This document shows, piece after piece, positions 57,628-64,000 of a stretch of DNA of 64,000 nt (position 1 is its first letter; every line of letters begins with the position of its first letter). A program made the translations under genes and the position numbers. The DNA is from Halothiobacillus sp045689735 (lineage in GTDB: Bacteria > Pseudomonadota > Gammaproteobacteria > Halothiobacillales > Halothiobacillaceae), in contig NZ_CP142685.1 of assembly GCF_045689735.1 (NCBI RefSeq), forward strand, positions 1,922,001 through 1,986,000. Reading direction: 5' to 3'. The notes under the pieces are model-generated. The model saw only the letters and a program-made list of their open reading frames with translations, did no database searches and was not told the DNA's origin.

Positions 57628-60459
57628 ATGGCCGATCCCTTTATCCGCATTCGCGGTGCGCGCACGCACAATCTGAAAAATATCGATGTCGATTTGCCCC
57701 GCGATGCGCTGATCGTGATTACCGGGCTTTCCGGTTCCGGCAAATCGTCGCTGGCGTTCGACACGCTGTTTGCTGAGGGGCAGCGGCGCTATGTCGAATC
57801 GCTCTCGGCCTATGCGCGGCAATTTTTGTCGATGATGGATAAGCCGGATGTCGATCATATCGATGGCTTGTCGCCCGCCATTGCCATCGAGCAGAAAACC
57901 ACCTCGCACAATCCGCGCTCCACCGTCGGCACGGTCACGGAAATTTACGATTACCTGCGGCTTTTGTTTGCCCGCGCCGGGGTGCCGCGCTGCCCGGAAC
58001 ACGGGATCGATCTCACCGCGCAAACGGTGTCGCAGATGGTCGATCAGGTCTTGGCGCTGCCGGAGGATTCGCGCTGGCTGTTGCTCGCGCCGGTCATCGA
58101 AAACCGCAAGGGCGAGCACCAGAAGCTGTTCGATGAATGGCGCGCGCAGGGGTTTCTGCGGGTGCGGATCAATGGCCGGGTGTATGAAATCGATGAGATT
58201 CCGCCGCTCGACCCGAAGGGCAAAAACACGATCGAGGTGGTGGTCGATCGGTTCAAGGTGCGCCCCGATCTGGCGCTGCGCCTGGCGGAATCGTTCGAAA
58301 CCGCGCTGCGCCTCGCGGATGGGCGGGCGCTGGTGGTGGCGATGGATGGCGATGCCGCGCACACCTTTTCGGCCAAACACGCCTGCCCGGTCTGCGGCTA
58401 TGCGCTGGCGGAACTGGAACCGCGGCTGTTTTCGTTCAACAACCCGGTGGGGGCCTGCCCAAGCTGCGATGGCCTGGGGGTGCGGCAGTTTTTCGATCCG
58501 GCGAAGGTGATCGTCAATCCCGAATTGTCGCTGGCCGCCGGGGCGATTCGCGGCTGGGATCGGCGCAATGTGTATTACTTTCAGCTCTTGTCCGGCCTGG
58601 CTCGGCATTACGATTTTTCAGTGGAAACGCCGTGGCAGGCATTACCCGCCGAGATTCAAACCCGCATTTTGCAGGGCAGTGGCCGGGAAAAAATCCGCTT
58701 TACTTACCTCGACCCACGGGGCAAGGCCACCGAGAAAGAGCACCCCTGGGAAGGGGTGCTGCCGAACATGGATCGGCGCTACCGCGAGACGGATTCGCAG
58801 GCCGTGCGCGAGGAACTGGCGAAATACATTTCCGAAAGCGCCTGCCCGGCCTGCGGCGGCACGCGGCTGAACACCGCGGCGCGGCATGTGTTCCTCGGTC
58901 ACGACAACCTGCCCGCCATCATCCACCGTTCGATCAGCGAGGCGCTCGCCTTTTTCCGCGCGCTCGACCTACCCGGCGCGCGTGGGGAAATCGCCGGGCG
59001 CATCGTGCGCGAAATCAGCGCGCGGCTGGGCTTTCTGAATGATGTGGGCTTAACCTACCTCTCGCTCGACCGCTCGGCGGAAACCCTGTCCGGCGGCGAG
59101 GCGCAGCGCATCCGGCTGGCCAGCCAGATCGGCTCCGGCCTGGTCGGCGTGACCTACATTCTCGACGAGCCTTCCATCGGCCTGCATCAGCGCGACAACG
59201 ACCGGCTGCTCGGCACGCTCACCCATCTGCGCGAACTGGGCAACACCGTGATCGTGGTCGAGCACGATGAGGACGCGATTCGCGCCGCCGATTTCGTGCT
59301 GGACATCGGCCCCGGCGCAGGCGTACACGGCGGGCGCATCGTCGCCCAGGGCAGCCCGGCACAGATTGCCGCCAATCCCGATTCGCTCACCGGTGCCTAC
59401 CTTTCCGGCCAGCGGCGCATTACCGTGCCGCCGCGCGTATCGCCCCAAGACGGACACTGGCTGCGGCTCTATGGCGCCTGCGGCAATAACCTTGCTGGCG
59501 ACACGCTGGAGATTCCGCTCGGCCTGCTGACCTGCATCACCGGCGTTTCCGGTTCCGGCAAATCCACCCTCATCAACGACACGCTCTACCCGATCGCCGC
59601 CGCCGCGTTGAATGGCGCGGCCACCCGCCCCGCGCCTTATGCCCGCATCGAGGGGCTGGAACAGCTCGACAAAGTCATCGACATCGATCAATCGCCGATT
59701 GGTCGCACCCCGCGCAGCAATCCGGCCACCTACACCGGCCTGTTCACCCCGATCCGCGAACTGTTCGCCGGCACGCAAGAAGCGCGCTCGCGCGGCTACA
59801 CGCCGGGGCGGTTTTCATTCAATGTGAAAGGCGGGCGTTGCGAAGCCTGCGAAGGCGATGGCGTCATCAAGGTGGAAATGCACTTTCTGCCGGATGTGTA
59901 TGTGCCCTGCGATGTCTGCCACGGCGCGCGCTACAACCGCGAAACGCTGGATATTCGCTACAAGGGCAAAACCATCAGCGAAGTGCTGAACCTGACGGTC
60001 GAGGATGCCGCGCCCTTCTTCGAAGCCGTGCCCGCGCTGCATCGCAAACTCACCACCCTGCTCGATGTGGGGCTGGGTTACCTCACGCTGGGGCAGAACG
60101 CCACCACCCTCTCCGGCGGCGAAGCGCAACGGGTGAAGCTCGCGCGCGAACTCTCCAAACGGGATACCGGCAACACGCTCTACATTCTCGATGAACCCAC
60201 CACTGGCCTGCACTTTGCCGATGTCGAGCAACTGCTGGCCGTGCTTTACCGCCTGCGCGATCAGGGCAACACCGTCGTCGTCATCGAACACAATCTGGAT
60301 GTGATCAAAACCGCCGACTGGATCGTGGATTTAGGCCCCGAAGGCGGCAGCGGCGGCGGGCGGATCATCGCCCAAGGCACGCCAGAAACCGTGGCGGAAC
60401 AAGCGGAATCCCACACCGGGCGCTATCTCGCGCGCTTGCTGGATCACCCAGCCAGATAG
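57628..60459 (+). CDS. uvrA: Excinuclease ABC subunit A
   Basis: UvrA recognises DNA damage with UvrB. 943 residues, standard length. First ATPase: GLSGSGKSSLAFDT and LSGGEAQRIRLASQI; second: GVSGSGKSTLINDT and LSGGEAQRVKLAREL. Zinc-finger cysteine pairs occur in CPVCGY/CPSCDG, CPACGG and CEACEG/CDVCHG. The start MADPFIRIRGARTHNLKNID matches the family; frame upstream runs through the MITE-like element and is rejected. ssb is divergent, as in many proteobacteria. No SOS box was recognised in the gap. Confidence 0.98.
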   Translation: MADPFIRIRGARTHNLKNIDVDLPRDALIVITGLSGSGKSSLAFDTLFAEGQRRYVESLSAYARQFLSMMDKPDVDHIDGLSPAIAIEQKTTSHNPRSTVGTVTEIYDYLRLLFARAGVPRCPEHGIDLTAQTVSQMVDQVLALPEDSRWLLLAPVIENRKGEHQKLFDEWRAQGFLRVRINGRVYEIDEIPPLDPKGKNTIEVVVDRFKVRPDLALRLAESFETALRLADGRALVVAMDGDAAHTFSAKHACPVCGYALAELEPRLFSFNNPVGACPSCDGLGVRQFFDPAKVIVNPELSLAAGAIRGWDRRNVYYFQLLSGLARHYDFSVETPWQALPAEIQTRILQGSGREKIRFTYLDPRGKATEKEHPWEGVLPNMDRRYRETDSQAVREELAKYISESACPACGGTRLNTAARHVFLGHDNLPAIIHRSISEALAFFRALDLPGARGEIAGRIVREISARLGFLNDVGLTYLSLDRSAETLSGGEAQRIRLASQIGSGLVGVTYILDEPSIGLHQRDNDRLLGTLTHLRELGNTVIVVEHDEDAIRAADFVLDIGPGAGVHGGRIVAQGSPAQIAANPDSLTGAYLSGQRRITVPPRVSPQDGHWLRLYGACGNNLAGDTLEIPLGLLTCITGVSGSGKSTLINDTLYPIAAAALNGAATRPAPYARIEGLEQLDKVIDIDQSPIGRTPRSNPATYTGLFTPIRELFAGTQEARSRGYTPGRFSFNVKGGRCEACEGDGVIKVEMHFLPDVYVPCDVCHGARYNRETLDIRYKGKTISEVLNLTVEDAAPFFEAVPALHRKLTTLLDVGLGYLTLGQNATTLSGGEAQRVKLARELSKRDTGNTLYILDEPTTGLHFADVEQLLAVLYRLRDQGNTVVVIEHNLDVIKTADWIVDLGPEGGSGGGRIIAQGTPETVAEQAESHTGRYLARLLDHPAR

Positions 60460-60492
60460 AGAATTCTTGCTCAATCTGCGGAAACCGAATTG

Positions 60493-61926
60493 CTAACCAG
60501 AATCCGTAGGCAGAATCAGCACCACCTTGAGTCCTGGGTGGTTGTCCTCCAGCGTGACTTGGCCGCCGTGCTCGTGCATGGCGGCACGCACGAGCGACAG
60601 CCCCAGGCCACTGCCGGGCGTGCTGCGCGCCGCATCGAGCCGCACGAAGCGTTCTAGTACGCGCAGCCGGTCGGCGGCGTCGGGGATGCCGGGGCCGTTG
60701 TCTGACACGGTCAGGGTGATCTGTTCCGCCGTCCGGCTCAGGCCAATCTCCACCCGCGACCCGGCGGGCAAATGGTGCAGGGCATTTTCCAGCAGGTTGA
60801 CGATGGCTTGGGTGAGCAGGCCACGGCTTGCCAGCCGCTGCACGCCGGGTTCGATGCGGGCGGTCAGGTGCAGGCCGCGATCTTCCGCCGCCCATTGGTA
60901 GAGTTCGACGAGATCGGCCAGCAGGACACTCAAATCGACCGGCGCGAAATGTTCGCGGCGCACACCCGCTTCGGCCTGGGCAATCGCGATCAGGGTGTTG
61001 AACAGGCCAAGCAATTGATCGGCATCGTCCAGTGCCTGGCGCATGGCTTCGCGGTATTCCTCGCTGGGGCGATTCTGGGTGAGGGAGATTTCCAGCCGGT
61101 TGCGCAGGCGGGTGAGCGGGCTGCGCAGGTCATGGGCGATGTGGTCGGTCACGCTGCGCATGCCAGCCATCAGTTCGTCGATGCGATTGAGCATTTGATT
61201 CAGCCGCGCCGAGAGTTCGGAAAACTCGTCGCCGTGGCCGGTATCGGGTATGCGGCGGGAAAATTCACCGGCCATGATCTGCCGGGCGGTATCGGTAATC
61301 ACATCGATGCGCCGCAGAACCGCCAGCCCCATCCAGCCGCCGCCGAGCAGCGATAACAGGGTGATGATGCCCACCGCCCAGCTGAGGAGGTAGCCGGTGT
61401 GGTCGGTGAAGCCTTCTTCTTCGACCAGCGCCTGGCCGACCAGCAGGCAGCCGCCGCTTTTGAGCGGGGTGCTCAGTATCCGCGCCTGGACATCGGCATC
61501 ATCGGCGCGCAGCGCGGGCGGCAGGATGGGGCTTTGATCGCTGAATTCGATGGCCTCGCCACACACCAGACCCGGCGGCCAGGCGAGCAGATTGCCGGCA
61601 CGAATCCGCTGTGCGGCATCGGTCAGCAGATACAGCCGCCCCTGTTTGCCGGCGTGCCGGAGATGTTCCGCAATTTGTCCGGCCAGCCCGTCGGCGTCGG
61701 CCTCGTCCGTATCGGTCTGCAGACGCTGGATTTCTGCCTGCAGACTGGCGTCCATCTGGCCGAGGATGTATTGCGAGGACAGCCAATAAACAATCGCCAG
61801 AGAAATCGCCACCACCAGGCTGAATGCTAGGGCGAACAGCACCGCCAAGCGGAATACGCTGGTGCGCCACAGGCGCGCGAGCCGGCGGCGGAAGTGGGGC
61901 GAGGCGGGCAACTCAGACCGGCGCAT
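60493..61926 (-). CDS. Two-component sensor histidine kinase
   Basis: 477 residues. A transmembrane helix near 25-48 (LAVLFALAFSLVVAISLAIV) is followed by a periplasmic sensor of about 115 residues and a second helix near 173-195. HAMP comes next, then HisKA with HIAHDLRSPLTRLRNRL (phospho-His). The ATPase domain has NLLENALHH, VSDNGPGIPD and GSGLGLSLVRAAM. The layout resembles metal- or envelope-sensing kinases of the CusS/PfeS type, but the signal cannot be read from sequence. It overlaps its response regulator by 14 bp. Confidence 0.9.
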   Translation of the reverse strand: MRRSELPASPHFRRRLARLWRTSVFRLAVLFALAFSLVVAISLAIVYWLSSQYILGQMDASLQAEIQRLQTDTDEADADGLAGQIAEHLRHAGKQGRLYLLTDAAQRIRAGNLLAWPPGLVCGEAIEFSDQSPILPPALRADDADVQARILSTPLKSGGCLLVGQALVEEEGFTDHTGYLLSWAVGIITLLSLLGGGWMGLAVLRRIDVITDTARQIMAGEFSRRIPDTGHGDEFSELSARLNQMLNRIDELMAGMRSVTDHIAHDLRSPLTRLRNRLEISLTQNRPSEEYREAMRQALDDADQLLGLFNTLIAIAQAEAGVRREHFAPVDLSVLLADLVELYQWAAEDRGLHLTARIEPGVQRLASRGLLTQAIVNLLENALHHLPAGSRVEIGLSRTAEQITLTVSDNGPGIPDAADRLRVLERFVRLDAARSTPGSGLGLSLVRAAMHEHGGQVTLEDNHPGLKVVLILPTDSG

Positions 61927-62593
61927 CGCTCAACACATACCCTGCCCCACGAATGGTGTGCAGCAAGGGCGGCGAGAAATCCCGGTCGATTTTGCTGCGC
62001 AGGCGGGAGATGTGGACATCGATCACATTGGTTTGCGGATCGAAGTGATAGCCCCAGACCTGTTCGAGCAGCATCGTGCGGGTCACGACCTGCCCGGCAT
62101 GGCGCATGAGGTAATCGAGCAGCCGGAATTCCCGAGGTTGCAGCAGAATCAACTGGTTCTGCCGCGTCACCCGGTGGCGCACCCGATCCAGCACGAGGTC
62201 CGCGACCGTCAGCGTCTCACCGGTTTCCCGCGTGTGCAGGCGGCGGGTCAGGGCATCGATCCGTGCCAGCAGTTCGGTAAAGGCATAGGGTTTGGTCAGA
62301 TAATCATCGCCGCCCGCCCGCAGCCCGGTCACCCGGTCATCGACCTCGCCCAAGGCGGAGAGAATCAACACCGGCGTCGCCCGACCGGCCGCACGGTAAG
62401 CCGAAATCAGCGCCAACCCATCGAGCCCCGGCAACATGCGATCGACGATCAGCACATCGTATTCGCCGGTCATGGCCAGATGCAGGCCATCGACGCCATT
62501 TTCCGCCCAGTCCACCGCATGCCCCGCCTCGGTCAAGCCTTTGGAGAGGTACGACGCGGCCTGCCGGTCATCTTCAACCAGTAAAATTTTCAT
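61913..62593 (-). CDS. OmpR-family response regulator
   Basis: 226 residues. The receiver domain begins MKILLVEDDRQAASYLSKGL. The phospho-Asp is in DVLIVDRMLPGLDG (about residue 51), and LTKPYAF supplies Lys. The winged-helix domain (about 125-220) has LQPREFRLLDYLMRHAGQVV and TNVIDVHISRLRSKID. It is the first gene of the pair with the kinase. The 150-bp divergent gap to the TolC-like gene contains direct repeats that are a likely binding site. Confidence 0.93.
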   Translation of the reverse strand: MKILLVEDDRQAASYLSKGLTEAGHAVDWAENGVDGLHLAMTGEYDVLIVDRMLPGLDGLALISAYRAAGRATPVLILSALGEVDDRVTGLRAGGDDYLTKPYAFTELLARIDALTRRLHTRETGETLTVADLVLDRVRHRVTRQNQLILLQPREFRLLDYLMRHAGQVVTRTMLLEQVWGYHFDPQTNVIDVHISRLRSKIDRDFSPPLLHTIRGAGYVLSDAPV

Positions 62594-62640
62594 GTCGCTA
62601 TCCTACGGCATTCCCCCGGCAGGCCAAGATGAAGAAATGG

Positions 62641-62683
62641 TCATGTTGCCTTCATGTTGGATGACCGCCCGCTTTGCTAGGAT
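62641..62683 (+). promoter_or_regulatory. Direct-repeat operator and possible promoter of the efflux gene
   Basis: TCATGTTG occurs at 62641-62648 and again at 62652-62659, an 11-bp period typical of OmpR-family regulator sites. A -10-like TAGGAT at 62678-62683 follows, so the repeats would lie near -35. The region is between the divergent regulator and efflux genes. Confidence 0.5.
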
Positions 62684-62743
62684 GCAGCAGGCTGGCGTCG
62701 TGCCACAACAAAACGCCCGCATGCAAACGATAAGAGGTGTGCT

Positions 62744-64000
62744 GTGCTGCATCCAGATGATCTCGACGAGCGACTACCACGGCCGCATCACCGGTGGATT
62801 CGACCGGACGGCCGCCTCGGACGGCTACTGGCGCTCGGCGGGCTGTTGCTGGCACTCGGCGGCTGCGCGTCCTATCAGCCGCTGCCACCGACGGCAGAGC
62901 AAGCGCCGGTCGCAGTCCCCCCCCATCAGGCCTGGACGCTGGCCAGCGCCACGGCCTTTGCCCTGCAACACAATCCGAACCTGCGCGAAAGCACCCTGCA
63001 GCTCACGCTGGCGCGGCAACAAGCCGGGCTCGCGCAGGTGCCGCCGCCGCTGGGGCTGGGCTTTTCGCTGGATCATCCCTGGCAGCAGGGGTTGTTCAAT
63101 GCCTTCAGCCTGTCGGCCAGCCAGGATTTGAGTTTCTGGCTGCAACGGGCGCCGCGCGATGCGCGCATCCGGGCGACACTGCGGCAAGCGATCCTGAATC
63201 AACGCTGGCAGGCGTGGCAGCTCGTGGCCGCCGTGCAGCAGCAGTATGTCTCGTTGTGGACTTTTTCCGCGCAGCAACGGCTTCTCGATACGCAGATCGA
63301 CTGGGCGCGGCAACGGCGGGCGGAGGCCCAGCCAGCCCGCGCCGCCGGTTTGATCACCGCCGATGCCGAAGCACTCCTCGATGCCCGGCTGGCCGAATGG
63401 CAGCAGGCCGCCGCCACGCTGGAACAGCAGCAGCGCAAGGCGCGGGTGGCGTTCAATCAATTGTTGGGGGTAGCCGCCGATGCGGACACGCCGCTCGACC
63501 CGCCCCCCAGCCCGCCATCCGGGGTGCCGCCGCAGCCGGTCGAACTCGATCAGCTCCCGCAACGCCCCGACCTACTCGCGCTGCATGCCGCCATCGACGA
63601 GCAGGATGCACAGTACCGGCAGGCATTGCTGGATCAGTTTCCCGCGATCAGTCTGGGGCTGACCCGCAGTCAGGACACCTCGAAAGTGCAGACGCTCGGC
63701 CTGGGCATCCAGCTCGTCATTCCGCTGTTCGATGGCAATCGTCACGCCATCGCCGTGGCCGATACCCGCCGCGCGCTGGCCGCCGAGCAATACCGCAACC
63801 GGCTGGCGCACGCCCGCGCCGAGGTCATCGCCTTGCAGCAGAAGCAGGCCGCACTGCAACGGAATCGGGTCGAGATCGAACAGCATCTGCGCGCGCTGCG
63901 CCCGACGCTGGCGCACGCCGAGCAGGCCATGACCGCCGGACTGATGAGCGCCAGCAGTGTCGATGCCCTGCGGCAGGCGCTGTTCGCGCAGCAAACCGCC
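62744..64000 (+). CDS. TolC-family outer-membrane efflux lipoprotein (partial at window end)
   Basis: The frame stays open to the end of the window, giving 419 residues. GTG 62744 is the start, with GAGG 7 bases upstream. The N-terminus holds RLLALGGLLLALGGCASYQP, a lipoprotein signal with Cys in the lipobox. TolC-family repeats follow: AFALQHNPNLRESTLQLTLA, QPARAAGLITADAEALLDA, AFNQLLGV and VIPLFDGNRHAIAVADTRRA. These form the long alpha-barrel of a tripartite efflux channel. Divergent from a two-component system, a pattern of metal (Cus/Czc-type) or drug efflux operons. The pump genes would lie beyond 64000. Confidence 0.85.
   Translation, partial: MLHPDDLDERLPRPHHRWIRPDGRLGRLLALGGLLLALGGCASYQPLPPTAEQAPVAVPPHQAWTLASATAFALQHNPNLRESTLQLTLARQQAGLAQVPPPLGLGFSLDHPWQQGLFNAFSLSASQDLSFWLQRAPRDARIRATLRQAILNQRWQAWQLVAAVQQQYVSLWTFSAQQRLLDTQIDWARQRRAEAQPARAAGLITADAEALLDARLAEWQQAAATLEQQQRKARVAFNQLLGVAADADTPLDPPPSPPSGVPPQPVELDQLPQRPDLLALHAAIDEQDAQYRQALLDQFPAISLGLTRSQDTSKVQTLGLGIQLVIPLFDGNRHAIAVADTRRALAAEQYRNRLAHARAEVIALQQKQAALQRNRVEIEQHLRALRPTLAHAEQAMTAGLMSASSVDALRQALFAQQTA

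Noticed and set aside
57319..58608. 429-codon minus-strand frame opposite uvrA
   Set aside because: Overlaps uvrA and ssb starts and reads through the MITE-like element; no motif.

Overview
The window looks like core chromosome of a GC-rich gammaproteobacterium. Gene content and order match that class: secA/argJ, dciA and lpxC nearby, rpsP-rimM-trmD-rplS, amiC-mutL-miaA-hfq-hflX-hflK-hflC-DUF2065-hisZ-purA, and argC-erpA-anmK-M23 peptidase-tyrS next to an rRNA operon. Two small genes that I associate with sulfur-oxidising bacteria (a secreted DsrE-like protein at 2438-2971 and an uncharacterised protein at 4086-4478) suggest a chemolithoautotroph of the Halothiobacillus type. That placement is inference; comparing the 16S gene at 38597-40130 with a database would settle it.

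Layout. 1-7255: end of rluD, pgeF, a tandem-ACT regulator, def, two accessory genes around an LpxH-type phosphatase, then clpB with a heat-shock-like promoter. 7451-11168: sucC-sucD-nadE, overlapping by 4 bp at each junction. 11143-18978: a thiamine-phosphate-synthase-like protein, argJ, a DUF945 protein, secA, divergent dciA, and lpxC. 19147-25749: htpG, the ribosomal operon rpsP-rimM-trmD-rplS, and hisZ-purA. 26055-34191: the hfq/hfl and amiC-mutL-miaA blocks. 34702-40448: comEA-like gene and a complete rRNA operon (16S, tRNA-Ile, tRNA-Ala, 23S, 5S) on the minus strand with tandem promoters and a terminator. 40445-46885: tyrS, M23 peptidase, anmK, citrate synthase, erpA, argC. 47018-51143: a ClC channel, a Tat-type thioredoxin lipoprotein, comM and ubiK. 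51223-53943: an ammonium unit (outer-membrane protein, glnK, amtB) behind an NtrC/sigma-54-like control region. 54106-60459: a DegP protease, ribF, ssb, uvrA. 60493-64000: a two-component system divergent from a TolC-type efflux lipoprotein that runs off the window.

No phage, CRISPR array, toxin-antitoxin pair or complete insertion sequence is visible. The least explained material is intergenic. One dispersed palindromic repeat family (7263, 17851, 25844, 34580) lies close to gene 3' ends; its fullest copy is a 152-bp string of five hairpins with inverted-repeat ends. A separate 143-bp MITE-like element (57438-57580) has inverted ends and a 4-bp ATAA duplication between ssb and uvrA. The best functional leads are the outer-membrane protein in the ammonium operon, the thiamine-phosphate-synthase-like protein without its usual Nudix partner, and the direct-repeat operator in front of the efflux gene.
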